In this document: positions 9,206 to 18,200 of the stretch, piece after piece
How the letters are laid out: each line of letters starts with the position of its first letter
How positions within the stretch are numbered: position 1 is the first letter of the stretch
DNA from: V1-33 sp964523105
GTDB taxonomy: Bacteria; Verrucomicrobiota; Verrucomicrobiia; Verrucomicrobiales; V1-33
Reading direction: 5' to 3'
Length of the DNA: 64,000 nt
NCBI GenBank assembly: GCA_964523105.1
Contig: CAZFZN010000035.1
Location: 22,373-86,372, forward strand
The notes under the pieces: generated by a model
The model's database searches: none
Told to the model about the DNA's origin: nothing
The model's input: the letters and a program-made list of their open reading frames with translations, nothing else
Position numbers and translations under genes: made by a program

Positions 9206-11404
9206 ATGACCGGCAATCCCTTCGCCGCTGACATTTTTCCAGATGGCCTGCCGGTTCAAAATGCCCCGGCGGGGCTCCACGGCGCGGCGTTGAGTGATCT
9301 AAAAAACCTGGTCGAGCGCGCCGGTCAACGCCTCCAGTCACCCCGGGCGGAGGAAGGCGGAGGCACGGTGGTCCTGCTCAGGGCTCTCCGCGCCGGCTTT
9401 GGAAAGTCGCATTTGCTGGCCCGGCTGGCCGCGGAACTGAGTGACCGGGCCTTCGTGGTGGCGGTGCCATTCGACCGCGAGCGCGAGGTTCTGTGGTCGG
9501 CCCTGCTCTGGCAGGTGCTGGAAACATTTCATCAGGGGAGAGCCGGCTCCCTCAGTTTGCTCGACTTGGTGACCCGGCGCCTCTTCGCCATCCTCAACCA
9601 GAGGATGATCGTGGCGAAACTCATCCCCTGCGCCCATCCCCGCGAGTCCCTCGATGCACTCGAACAGCGATTTGTGGAACTGTTTGATTTCAGCAACCCC
9701 TCGCAACCCGTGGCCCGGTGGTTCGCGGAACACTTCGAGCGCCTGATGCCTTTCTCCGCGAAGGCGGCCGCAGAAATCGCGGGACTTTCGATGGATTCCG
9801 CGGCCCACTGGCTCCGCGTGCTGATTGCCTACGCCCAGGGGGATACAGAAGGAGAATCGGTGCGCTGGGAGGCGCTCCGGTGGAGCGTGCTGCAACCGTC
9901 CGCGCCCGCCGTCAGCCATGGGGGAATGAACCTGATCGCGGCGGGGCTGACCGGGGAAGCCGGTGCCCGGGAGCGGGTCACCGAGTTTTGCCGGCTCGCG
10001 GCGGCGGTGCGGCCTGTGGTGCTCGTGTTTGACGAACTCGACCTGTTCCACGGCCAGCAGGAGGCCATCCAGCGGATCGCGGGTTTCATCGCGGAACTCC
10101 GCCGTCTGCTTTCGCGTGCCGTTCAAGTGCTCAGCGTGAATCAGGACCTGTGGCAGCAGACCTTCCTGCCCGCACTGCCAAGCGCCATCGAAGACCGCCT
10201 CACGGGAAGCCAGATCACCCTCGGCACCGTCCACCGCACTGAGGCCGAGCAGTTGATCAGAGGCCGTTTGAGGCATGCCGGAATCGAAGAGTCCGCCGTC
10301 ACTGCGTTCCTCCAGAAGCTGAATCTCTCCGCTTACTTCGCTCAGGAAGCCGGCCGACTCGTTTCCCCGCGGTCCATCCTTCGGTTCGCTGCCACCGTTT
10401 GGGAGGAGTTTGAACGGACCGGCACGCGCCGTGCGGCGGCTGCGGAGTCCGAGTATCGCCCCCAGCCTTTCCTCGAGATTCCGGAACTCATTTCTCCGCC
10501 GTCTGTCGCACTGAAAGTGGAGGACGCCTCCGCCTTCCGAATTCCAGAAGCAGTGCCCGGCCCATTGCCGGAGCACGCAGATGCAACCCCGCCTGCAGTT
10601 CAAGCTCCGGCGGCGGAAGCGGGCGACCCTGCCTTTGCCCGCCTCCGCGAAACGCTGCAGCGCCTGCTCACTCCGCCGGCAACGGAGCCGCCGCTCCCGT
10701 CTCCGCCTGCAGCCGGGTCACGGCCTCCGTTCCTTTCCGGCGTGATTCTGCCGGATCCGGCGGCGCAAACGCCCCTCGTCCATCCGGCACCGGCTCCCCG
10801 GCCGCAGCCCCCTACACCCGAAGCGATCCTGGTCCACCGCTTTCAGCAGCTGCGCACTCACTTCCTCACAGCGCCCTGGCTATCCGTCGATCAGGACCGT
10901 CTGTTTCATCTGCTCCGAATTGCCGGCCGTCGCCTCGCGGTGGTGAAGTGGAGTGAGCATCCGCTGCCAGGCTCACCGGGTCAGTCCGCGGGGGCATGGG
11001 TGAAGCCCGGCGGTGAGATCCTCTTTGGCAGTGAACCCTACGAAGATAAGACCTACTGGTCAGCCCTGGTGCATTTTGCCCGCCGGCGGTCCGGGCACGG
11101 CTACAACGGCCACGACGCCGGCGCGGGCACCAGCGCCTGCAGACTGGTGGTCTTTTCCGCCGCCAAAGCCCCGGTCAATCTCGCGGCATGGATGCCGCCG
11201 GATGAAATCATCGATGCCCGCACTCACTTCCTCGATGTGCTGCCGGTGGATCAATCCGGCCTCGCCACGCTCTACGCAGCGGATGAACTGATGCGCGACG
11301 CCGCCCGGGGCACACTCCACGTTAGCGAGGAGCAAACCTTCGCCGCACTGGTACCGCACCTGGAAACTCTCTGGCGGCGCGTGTTGTCCCCCGCTCCGGC
11401 GTAA
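9206..11404 (+). CDS. AAA+ type P-loop ATPase, unknown role
   Basis: 732 aa. The N-terminal half is a P-loop ATPase: Walker A LRAGFGKSHLL near residue 60 and Walker B PVVLVFDELDLF near 270, with a following segment (LSVNQDLWQQTFLPALPSAIEDRL) like the sensor region of ORC/Cdc6-type AAA+ proteins. Residues ~430-550 are a Pro/Ala-rich linker. The C-terminal ~180 residues form a separate domain I do not recognise. The gene is divergent from the membrane protein at 8888 and 55 bases upstream of comF. Confidence 0.75.
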   Translation: MTGNPFAADIFPDGLPVQNAPAGLHGAALSDLKNLVERAGQRLQSPRAEEGGGTVVLLRALRAGFGKSHLLARLAAELSDRAFVVAVPFDREREVLWSALLWQVLETFHQGRAGSLSLLDLVTRRLFAILNQRMIVAKLIPCAHPRESLDALEQRFVELFDFSNPSQPVARWFAEHFERLMPFSAKAAAEIAGLSMDSAAHWLRVLIAYAQGDTEGESVRWEALRWSVLQPSAPAVSHGGMNLIAAGLTGEAGARERVTEFCRLAAAVRPVVLVFDELDLFHGQQEAIQRIAGFIAELRRLLSRAVQVLSVNQDLWQQTFLPALPSAIEDRLTGSQITLGTVHRTEAEQLIRGRLRHAGIEESAVTAFLQKLNLSAYFAQEAGRLVSPRSILRFAATVWEEFERTGTRRAAAAESEYRPQPFLEIPELISPPSVALKVEDASAFRIPEAVPGPLPEHADATPPAVQAPAAEAGDPAFARLRETLQRLLTPPATEPPLPSPPAAGSRPPFLSGVILPDPAAQTPLVHPAPAPRPQPPTPEAILVHRFQQLRTHFLTAPWLSVDQDRLFHLLRIAGRRLAVVKWSEHPLPGSPGQSAGAWVKPGGEILFGSEPYEDKTYWSALVHFARRRSGHGYNGHDAGAGTSACRLVVFSAAKAPVNLAAWMPPDEIIDARTHFLDVLPVDQSGLATLYAADELMRDAARGTLHVSEEQTFAALVPHLETLWRRVLSPAPA

Positions 11405-11459
11405 ACCGGCTCAATTTGGTGCGTGACACCACGCGGCCTGCGACTACAGGCCGCAGTTC

Positions 11460-12209
11460 ATGAGCCAGCGCATTCGCCAATGGTGCCGCCAGGCAGGCCG
11501 GGCCTGCATGGACCTGCTCTATCCATTCTGCTGCGCCGGTTGTGCGGGCTGGCTCCCGGACGGCAGTGAAAAAGGGGACTTCTGCGCCGTCTGTCAGGAA
11601 AACATGGTGCCGGTGGAGGCTCCGTTTTGTCAGGTGTGCGCGGAGCCGTTTCAGGGAAACATGACCGGCGACTTCACCTGTCCCAACTGCTCCGGCCGGG
11701 CGCAGGCCTACGAATTCGCCGTCTGCCGCTGGCTCAGCCGCGGACCGGTGCGCGAGGCCATTCACCGCCTGAAATACCATCAGGTCCGTCCGGTCCGTCT
11801 CGCGCTCGCCCGGCTTATGGCAGGCGCCTTCGACGATCCCCGCCTCGCGGGCATCCCATGGCTGCTCGTTCCCGTGCCCCTCCATCCCCGCAAACAGCGG
11901 CTGCGCACCTTCAATCAGTCCAGGGAAATCGCCCTCAGCCTCTCCAAACTCACCGGCATGGAACTCCGCCCGGTGCTCCGGCGCATTCGCTGGACCAACA
12001 GTCAGGCGGGACTCGACCGCGAGGGGCGGCTGAGAAACCTGCAGGGAGCTTTCGCGGTCCCGCGCCGGCATGCCAGGCTCGTCACCGGCCGGGCGGTCCT
12101 CATCATCGATGACGTCCTGACAACCGGCACCACGGCGCATGAATGTGCCCGCGCCCTGAAAAAAGCAGGGGCGGCCCGGGTCGCCGTCCTGACAGCCGCA
12201 CGCGGGTGA
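11460..12209 (+). CDS. comF: ComF family phosphoribosyltransferase-like protein
   Basis: 249 aa. The N-terminus has the double zinc-ribbon arrangement of ComF (CCAGC, CAVC, CQVC, CPNC). The C-terminal half is a type I phosphoribosyltransferase fold with the PRPP-binding signature VLIIDDVLTTGTTAHEC. ComF is needed for uptake of transforming DNA in competent bacteria, but homologues are widespread in non-competent species and the biochemical activity is not settled. It follows the AAA+ gene by 55 bases and may be cotranscribed. Confidence 0.9.
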   Translation: MSQRIRQWCRQAGRACMDLLYPFCCAGCAGWLPDGSEKGDFCAVCQENMVPVEAPFCQVCAEPFQGNMTGDFTCPNCSGRAQAYEFAVCRWLSRGPVREAIHRLKYHQVRPVRLALARLMAGAFDDPRLAGIPWLLVPVPLHPRKQRLRTFNQSREIALSLSKLTGMELRPVLRRIRWTNSQAGLDREGRLRNLQGAFAVPRRHARLVTGRAVLIIDDVLTTGTTAHECARALKKAGAARVAVLTAARG

Positions 12210-12216
12210 ATCGGCG

Positions 12217-12807
12217 TCACGTCAGGTCCTTCATCCAGAAGTTCATCGGCTTCGGCGACTCCGCGGCCTCGCCGGTTTCCTTCCATGAAAACTCCGTGCG
12301 CAATTCCGTCCTGACAAATCCGCGGTGCTTCCAGAATTCGTCGAGCGGCACATAGTGCGCAGGACGCAGCGGATGATCCGACGCACGCTCCACGGCACAG
12401 AACGCCGCCCGCCGGATGCCGGGAAGGCTGCGGGCGTGCGCCTCCCGGGCCTGCATGAACTGCACCCCGATCCCCTGCCCGCGATACGCCGGCTCCAGCA
12501 CACTTTCGCCAAAATAAAACACCTCCTCCACCGGAATACCGCCCTCCCGGAACGGCCGCTGCACTTCCTCCGTCTCCTGCGCCAGAGGCATTCCAGTGCT
12601 CACACCCACGACGCGATCTCCGTCGCGCGCCACCACGAACACACTGCCTTCCGATTCAGAATAAGTGCGCAGGTACCTCTGCTCGTACTCCATCGAACCG
12701 TCGTAAAGATAGGGAAACTCGCGAAAGACGCTGATGCGCAGCCGCGCGGCATCCGGGATGAAGGGCAGGATGCCCGCGCCCGTAACGGTCGTGATGGTGA
12801 CGGCCAC
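12217..12807 (-). CDS. GNAT family N-acetyltransferase
   Basis: 196 aa. The acetyl-CoA-binding motif A is visible as VLEPAYRGQGIGVQFMQ, preceded by the beta-strand VFVVARDGDRVVGVSTG. The C-terminus (EFWKHRGFVRTELRTEFSW) has the usual motif B pattern. The substrate is unknown. It starts one base after the stop of the SMP-30-like gene on the same strand, so the two are almost certainly cotranscribed. Confidence 0.85.
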   Translation of the reverse strand: MAVTITTVTGAGILPFIPDAARLRISVFREFPYLYDGSMEYEQRYLRTYSESEGSVFVVARDGDRVVGVSTGMPLAQETEEVQRPFREGGIPVEEVFYFGESVLEPAYRGQGIGVQFMQAREAHARSLPGIRRAAFCAVERASDHPLRPAHYVPLDEFWKHRGFVRTELRTEFSWKETGEAAESPKPMNFWMKDLT

Positions 12808-12808
12808 G

Positions 12809-13720
12809 CTACTTCTTGCCGATGGGATTGCCCGCCACTTTCAGCCTCACACTGTAAAGCCCGGTGCGTGCCGTGACGAACAGCGTCTGGAAATCGTCGC
12901 CGCCAAAGGCGCAGTTCGCCGGGTGCTCCGGAAACGTGATCGTCGCCAGCCGCTTCCCCTCCGCGCTGTAGATGCGCACGCCGTCGCGCGCCGTCGTGTA
13001 GATATTCCCCTTCGCGTCCACGCGCAGGCCGTCGCTGCCGCCCTCAGCCCACCACACGGCGGCGCTGAGCGTGCCGTCGTCCTTCACCTCAAACGCACCC
13101 ACGCGCTGGCCCTTGCCGCTGTCGGCAATGTAGAGGCGCTTTTCGTCAGGCGAAAAGGCGATGCCGTTGGGCATGTCGAACTCTTTGCAGACGATGGTGG
13201 TTTTCTTATCCTTCGGATCGAAGCGATACACCCAGTTCCCGTCCTGCTCCTTTTTCTGATCCTTCGGCACGCCGTACGGCGGATCGGTGAACCAGATGGT
13301 TCCGTCGCTCTTCACGGCCACATCGTTGGGAGAGTTCAGTTTCTTTCCGTCGTGACGGTCCACCAGTACGGTGATCGTGCCGTCCTTTTCTGTGCGCACA
13401 ATATTGCGGCCGCTGTGCTGGCAGGTGATGAGCCGGCCTTCGTTGTCGAGCGTGTTGCCGTTCGCATTCTCACTGGGCCGGAATTCAGTGATGCCCTTTC
13501 CCCCGCTCCACTGCATCAGCTTCGCCGCGGGGATGTCGGAGAAGACCAGCACCTTCTTCTCCGGCAGCCACACCGGTCCTTCGGTGAATTTCAAATCCCC
13601 CGCGAGCTTTTCGATTTTGGCATCCGCGGCGACGAGCGCCACCGCGGCGGGGTCTTCAATCTTCACCTGCGCACGGAGCGGCAGAACGGCGGCAAGGAGG
13701 AGTAGGGCAGTGGTTTTCAT
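12809..13720 (-). CDS. SMP-30/gluconolactonase/LRE family secreted hydrolase
   Basis: 303 aa from the ATG at 13720, which gives a proper signal peptide (MKTTALLLLAAVLPLRAQ); the longer frame to 13834 lacks one. The six-bladed propeller features are present: FTEGPVWLPE with the metal-binding Glu, NGNTLDNEGRLITCQH, NSPNDVAVKSDGTIWFTDP and MPNGIAFSPDEKRLYIADS. Family members are calcium-dependent lactonases of sugar catabolism. Export suggests periplasmic sugar lactone hydrolysis. It precedes the GNAT gene with a one-base gap. Confidence 0.9.
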   Translation of the reverse strand: MKTTALLLLAAVLPLRAQVKIEDPAAVALVAADAKIEKLAGDLKFTEGPVWLPEKKVLVFSDIPAAKLMQWSGGKGITEFRPSENANGNTLDNEGRLITCQHSGRNIVRTEKDGTITVLVDRHDGKKLNSPNDVAVKSDGTIWFTDPPYGVPKDQKKEQDGNWVYRFDPKDKKTTIVCKEFDMPNGIAFSPDEKRLYIADSGKGQRVGAFEVKDDGTLSAAVWWAEGGSDGLRVDAKGNIYTTARDGVRIYSAEGKRLATITFPEHPANCAFGGDDFQTLFVTARTGLYSVRLKVAGNPIGKK

Positions 13721-13840
13721 GGCGCGCCGCTTGTAGCGCGATTGTGGCGATGCGCGAAAACTTTTTCGCGGACGGGAAAGGACCTCGCCACGCGTGCGAA
13801 TACCGTCCTCATCCCTGCTGCCACAACCCGTCATTTCACC

Positions 13841-14599
13841 ATGTGCTGCTTCTCCCGACCCGTCCAGGATGTCTCCGCCACCAAAATCTTCGCGCGCTGG
13901 ACTTCAGTGAATGCAGGCGTGCTGCGCCAGTGCGTCGTCTATCAGATGAACTACGCCGCGGCCGAAGACCTCGCCATGGTTCTGCCCATCCCCGTCGCTA
14001 CCGGCAGCGGCGAAAAGGCAGTGCAGTTCGTGAATCTCGAAAATCATGCCGACATCTTCGACCGGCTGCATGAGTGTTTCCGCGAACCGGCCTATGGGCT
14101 GTCCACACGCGCGCTTCCCAAAGCTGCCGGCGATGCGCAGAAGCTCGAAGTCGTCCAGGTCGGCTCGTTCGAGGCGTCGTTCGTGCCGTCGGTGAAGGAT
14201 TTTGCCCGCCTCGACGAACGGTTCCGCCTGCCCGCCGGCGTCTGGGAATCGCTGCCACAGTATGCCGCATGGGGCTTCGCCGTTTTCAAACTCAAAGCCG
14301 CAGCGAAGACCGTGCATCCCATGGCCTTCACGTTCCCGCACCCAATGGAAACGCGCGGTCTCTTCTTCCCCACTGTCCACATCCATGACGGCAAAGTGCA
14401 TAGGAAGGCGCATTTCGACCACACGCTTTACACACAGCGCACCACCGCCCGTGAGGCCAATTTGATGCTCTGGGAGGAATCCCCCGGACTCGCCGAAAGC
14501 GTGCTGAAAAAGGATTACAGCGGCCTCGTGCTGCTCAAAGGCCATCTCCACCGCCGCAGGATGAATGGCAACCTCGCCAACGAAGACGTCTGGGTGTGA
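13841..14599 (+). CDS. Conserved hypothetical protein, unknown function
   Basis: 252 aa starting at MCCFSRPVQ; a longer frame to 13742 exists but overlaps the promoter side of the divergent SMP-30 gene. Features are an N-terminal Cys pair, YQMNYAAAEDLAMVLPIPV and HPMAFTFPHP...LFFPTVHIHDGKVH with several histidines, which could bind metal. No membrane segment is seen. The last ~10 codons and the following non-coding stretch resemble 26915-27000, so this gene was once part of a duplicated two-gene block. Function is not recognised. Confidence 0.75.
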   Translation: MCCFSRPVQDVSATKIFARWTSVNAGVLRQCVVYQMNYAAAEDLAMVLPIPVATGSGEKAVQFVNLENHADIFDRLHECFREPAYGLSTRALPKAAGDAQKLEVVQVGSFEASFVPSVKDFARLDERFRLPAGVWESLPQYAAWGFAVFKLKAAAKTVHPMAFTFPHPMETRGLFFPTVHIHDGKVHRKAHFDHTLYTQRTTAREANLMLWEESPGLAESVLKKDYSGLVLLKGHLHRRRMNGNLANEDVWV

Positions 14600-14653
14600 G
14601 AACGGCGGAGGCCGAAGTCCCGTGATCCTGACCGAAAGAACCGGCCCCTTTCC

Positions 14654-14842
14654 TCATTCGGATGGCGTCATTCCTTTGGCCTCCGGGCTTCTGATCCCGT
14701 CATTCAACTCCTCCCAAGCCCGCGGCCCGAGTTGCCATATCCGCCAGCACGCGACAGCCGCTCTCCCAGAGCAGCGGGCCGTCCGGCGGCGGCCCCATGG
14801 CCAATAGCGCGACATGGACATCACAGATCACCGCACGGATTT
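14654..14842 (-). pseudogene. Internally deleted remnant of a HAD-like hydrolase gene
   Basis: Minus-strand frames here match both ends of the intact HAD gene at 27009-27743. The N-terminal ~30 codons read IRAVICDV then GPPPDGPLLWESGC, against VRAVICDV and GPPPPDAALLWKAGC. After a frame change the sequence resembles the C-terminus (LGPRAWEELN against IGPRTWEELN; GIRSPEAKG against EIRSLEAGG). The middle ~180 codons are missing. The catalytic Asp region has lost the DxDGT-like signature (DVHVALL instead of DVYGTLL). Confidence 0.75.
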
Positions 14843-15002
14843 GGTCCTTCCAAATCCATTCGGCAGCGGAAGCACCGCCCGCCTCGCGGCAAGCACAAGC
14901 CGCGAACGCCGGGATCTGCGGGAATCGTTGGAGACCCCTCGCGGCGCTCGTCCACTGCCGCCAAATACCCGGCCTCGCCGGAAGCCCGCGCACGCGCGAC
15001 GC

Positions 15003-15278
15003 GAGGTTGGCAAACTCATCCGCTGCGGCGTCAGCACCAAAGTTCAGGCGTGCCTCGAAAAGGACACCGGCGTCCGCCGCGAGCAATTGATGCATCGCGT
15101 GATGCACTTCACGCAGGGCGTGATTTTCGGCAGCCGCGAATTCATCAACGAATGGCTCGGGCGGAACCGAAGCGTCGTCACCGGAGCCAGCCGCGAGCAC
15201 CGCCAAACCGGCGCGCGCCCGCTCGGCCGCTCATGGAAGGACCTCTACAGTCCCGGGCAGTTGCGTGGTCCAGCGTAA
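15003..15278 (+). pseudogene. C-terminal remnant of a REP-associated (Y1) tyrosine transposase
   Basis: The frame ending at 15278 carries the C-terminal signature of RAYT-type transposases: a YF/HFT-DG-like HFTQGVIFGSREFINEW, then NR, then RQTGARPLGRSWKDLY. The N-terminal catalytic part (HUH and Tyr) is absent; upstream sequence in this frame is arginine-rich and not protein-like. It lies beside the decayed HAD copy, so the interval 14.6-15.3 kb is a small graveyard of decayed genes. Confidence 0.65.
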
Positions 15279-15330
15279 CGTTCCTTATGCCAGGAGAACC
15301 AGGGACCAGCGCTCGAAGCAACGGCACGGC

Positions 15331-16644
15331 CTAAACCTCCGGATACTCCCACGGCGATCGATAGGGCCGGCTGAGGCCTTTGGCAGCTTCGGCATCGCCG
15401 GTGATCTGCTCCTTCTCCGCGTCCCATGTCAGGCTGCGCCCGAGTTTCATGGAGAGATTCGCCAGCATGGGGAGCACGCTGCTGCGGTGCGCGGACTCGA
15501 TGCCGCTCACGGGTTTCCCCTTCCCTTCGATCGCGTTCAGGAAGTCGGCCCAGAGCAGCGTCAGGTTGTGACCGTCCGGTTCCTGAAGCTGGTGATTTTC
15601 GTGAACGACCTGCGCCTTGTCGTTTGTGGGATAAAAGGTCCAGCCGTCGCGCCAGCCGATGTGCAGCGTGCCTTCCGTGCCGTAGAAGTAACAGCCGATG
15701 CTGTGCTTCTCCGCGTTGTTGGCTGCAAACTTGCGGTGTTCCCAGGTGGCGGTGAAGCCCTCGAATTCAAAGACCGCCTGCTGCGACTCCGGCGCATCGG
15801 TGGTCATTTCCTTTTCGCCGAGCACGGCCGCACCTGACAAAGGCCGGCCGCCGCTGCTGAAGACGCGCCGCGGCCCTTTTTCCTCCGTCCACCACATCAC
15901 CTGGTCGAGCCAGTGCACGCCCCAGTCGCCGATCTGGCCATTGGCAAAATCGAGAAACTGCCGCCAGCCGCCGGGATGAATTTTGGAATTGAACGGCCGC
16001 AGCGGGGCAGGGCCGCAGTAGTGATCCCAGTTCATGCCTTCGGGCACCGGGCCGTTGGGCTTCGGCCGCTCCACTCCGCCGGAATAATGCACGAAGCAGC
16101 GGACGGCGCCGATTTTCCCCACTTTGCCGCTGCGGAGGAAATTCATCGCGTTGACGTGATGCGGACCGATGCGCCGGTGCAGTCCCACCTGCACCACTTT
16201 GCCCGTCTCACGCGCCGACTTCACCATGGCGCGGCTTTCATTCACCGTGTGCGCCGTGGGCTTCTCCACAAAAACATGCGCGCCGGCCTTGAGGGCGGCG
16301 ATGGTTTGCAGCGCGTGCCAGTGATCCGGCGTGGCGATGATCGCGATGTCAGGCTTTTCCTTTTCCAGCATTTCGCGATAGTCAGGATACTTCTTCGCTT
16401 CGGCGCCGCTGAGTTCCTTCACCTCCTCCGCGGCTTCGTCCAGTTTCGCCGGATCCACATCGGCGAGAGCGACGCAGTTCACCTGCCCCGACGCCATGGC
16501 CTCGCGGAGGATATTCATCCCCCACCAGCCGGATCCGATGAGCGCGGTGCGATACTTCTTCATGCCGTCCTGTGCCCGGATGATGGGCACGGCGGAAAAA
16601 GCGGCGGCGGCGGATGCGGCGGAAAGAAAACGGCGGCGTTGCAT
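15331..16644 (-). CDS. Gfo/Idh/MocA family oxidoreductase, TAT-exported
   Basis: 437 aa from the ATG at 16644, which gives a twin-arginine signal (MQRRRFLSAASAAAAFSAVP). The Rossmann domain begins YRTALIGSGWWG, followed by VNCVALADVDP and the EKP motif (GAHVFVEKPTAHT) typical of Gfo/Idh/MocA dehydrogenases. The C-terminal domain contains GQIGDWGVHWLDQVMWW. Such exported NAD(P)-type oxidoreductases are numerous in Verrucomicrobiota and Planctomycetes and probably act on sugars; the exact substrate is unknown. It lies downstream of the tRNA-Lys gene on the same strand. Confidence 0.92.
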   Translation of the reverse strand: MQRRRFLSAASAAAAFSAVPIIRAQDGMKKYRTALIGSGWWGMNILREAMASGQVNCVALADVDPAKLDEAAEEVKELSGAEAKKYPDYREMLEKEKPDIAIIATPDHWHALQTIAALKAGAHVFVEKPTAHTVNESRAMVKSARETGKVVQVGLHRRIGPHHVNAMNFLRSGKVGKIGAVRCFVHYSGGVERPKPNGPVPEGMNWDHYCGPAPLRPFNSKIHPGGWRQFLDFANGQIGDWGVHWLDQVMWWTEEKGPRRVFSSGGRPLSGAAVLGEKEMTTDAPESQQAVFEFEGFTATWEHRKFAANNAEKHSIGCYFYGTEGTLHIGWRDGWTFYPTNDKAQVVHENHQLQEPDGHNLTLLWADFLNAIEGKGKPVSGIESAHRSSVLPMLANLSMKLGRSLTWDAEKEQITGDAEAAKGLSRPYRSPWEYPEV

Positions 16645-16736
16645 GGCGTTGACCGGCATGCATGAACCGCGCGGCGCCAATGTCGAGTGCGGGCTGATCC
16701 GCGCCCCCGCTCCGCGAGCAGCCCGTGCGGAAAAAG

Positions 16737-16809
16737 TAGGCAGTCTGGGACTCGAACCCAGGACCAACGGCTTAAAAGGCCGCTGCTCTACCGACTGAGC
16801 TAACTGCCC
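16737..16809 (-). tRNA. tRNA-Lys (TTT), canonical
   Basis: 73-nt cloverleaf on the minus strand: acceptor GGGCAGT/ACTGCCT, D arm GCTCAGTCGGTAGAGC, anticodon loop CTTTTAA (TTT), T arm CTGGG-TTCGAGT-CCCAG, discriminator A. No CCA is encoded; bases after the discriminator are CTT. It keeps G18-G19 and TTC in the T loop. It is the internal reference for an ordinary tRNA gene in this genome, in contrast to the array at 33.5-37.7 kb. Confidence 0.97.
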
Positions 16810-16982
16810 GCACGGGTTCCCGCCAATGTGGCGGAGGGCGGAGCCTCTACCTGCGCACTTCCGGCATGCAACTGATTTATCCGCTGCCGGCGGCGTGTGG
16901 ATGAATTGCGGGCGCCGCTGCGCCACCGGGCGTTTGACATTCCGTGGAGCCCGCTCCCCGTCCGGCAAACCATGTCCGACTC

Positions 16983-18122
16983 ATGACTGGCGCACCTGCG
17001 ATCCTCATCGCCTGCGATAAATTCAAGGGAACCCTCACCGCCGCGCAGGCCTGCGAAGCGGTGGCGGAGGGTCTGCGGATGGTGTGGCCCGGCGCGGAAA
17101 TCATGCAGCGGCCCATGGCGGACGGCGGCGAGGGAACGGCGCGCGTGGTTTGTGAGGCCTGCGGCGGCGAATGGCTGACCGAAACCGTGACGGGACCGCT
17201 GGGCGACAAGGTGGAAGCCGGCTGGGCATGGCTTCCGGAATCGCAGACCGGCGTCATCGAAATGAGCGAAGCCTCCGGCCTGCGCCTGCTCAGTCCGGCG
17301 CGCCGCAATCCCTGGCGCGCCACCACCGCCGGCACCGGTCAGTTGATGCAGGCCGCCATTCGGAAGGGTGCCAGGCGTCTCATTGTGGGCATCGGCGGCA
17401 GCGCGACAAATGACGGCGGCGCCGGCATGGCGTGGGCCATGGGCTGGCGGTTTCTCGATACCGACGGCAACGGATTCTTCCCGCTGCCGGCCAATCTCAC
17501 TTTGCTGGAACACCTCGTTCCTCCGGCGCAGCAGGATTTCCCGGAAGTCATCGCCGCCTGCGACGTGACCAATCCGCTGCTGGGCCCTCACGGCGCCACG
17601 AGGGTTTATGGACCGCAAAAAGGCGTGCGTCTGGAGCGGATGGCGGAGTTTGAAAAAGCCCTCAGCCACCTCGCTGAAGTGGCGCAGCGCGATTTGCATA
17701 TCGACCTCGCCGGCACGCCCGGCGCCGGCGCCGCCGGCGGACTTGGATTCGGTCTGATGACATTCTGCCGGGCGGCGATGCGGCCGGGATTCGACCTCGT
17801 GGCGGACGTCACGAAGCTTGAGGCTGCGGTCCGCGTGGCCGACCTCGTCATTACCGGTGAAGGCTCGGTGGATGCACAAACGCTGCACGGCAAAGGGCCC
17901 GCGGGCGTTGCCGACATGGCGCGACGGCTGGGGAAACCGGTGGTCGCCGCGGGCGGGATTGTGGATGAAGCGGTGCGCGAGGCGCTGAATGCCAAATTTC
18001 ATGCCGTGATCGCCGCCGCCACGCCGGAGACCCTGACTGAAGCGCTGGCCGAGCCGGCACGGGCGCTGCGAAACGCGATCGGCTCGGCGGAAGCGGAATT
18101 GCGGGCGCTGCTCGGAAGCTGA
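16983..18122 (+). CDS. Glycerate kinase
   Basis: 379 aa from the ATG at 16983; the longer frame to 16944 adds an atypical leader. It matches the GarK/GlxK family over its length: IACDKFKGTLTAAQAC, PMADGGEGTA, a Gly-rich IGGSATNDGGAGMA substrate loop, GAAGGLGFGL and VITGEGSVDAQTLHGKGP. It phosphorylates D-glycerate, feeding glycolysis, in glyoxylate or hydroxypyruvate use. It starts ~170 bases from the divergent tRNA-Lys. No other glycerate-pathway gene is adjacent. Confidence 0.93.
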   Translation: MTGAPAILIACDKFKGTLTAAQACEAVAEGLRMVWPGAEIMQRPMADGGEGTARVVCEACGGEWLTETVTGPLGDKVEAGWAWLPESQTGVIEMSEASGLRLLSPARRNPWRATTAGTGQLMQAAIRKGARRLIVGIGGSATNDGGAGMAWAMGWRFLDTDGNGFFPLPANLTLLEHLVPPAQQDFPEVIAACDVTNPLLGPHGATRVYGPQKGVRLERMAEFEKALSHLAEVAQRDLHIDLAGTPGAGAAGGLGFGLMTFCRAAMRPGFDLVADVTKLEAAVRVADLVITGEGSVDAQTLHGKGPAGVADMARRLGKPVVAAGGIVDEAVREALNAKFHAVIAAATPETLTEALAEPARALRNAIGSAEAELRALLGS

Positions 18123-18200
18123 GCAGGCGTTCGGACGCCGGAGCGAAGGGGAGACCATCGGGAAACTGACTCCGGCGGTGCCCACGGGCCGGCAGTTGGC

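Noticed and set aside
16644..16968. Longer start for the Gfo/Idh oxidoreductase
   Set aside because: The extension would translate the tRNA-Lys gene; the ATG at 16644 gives a proper twin-arginine signal.
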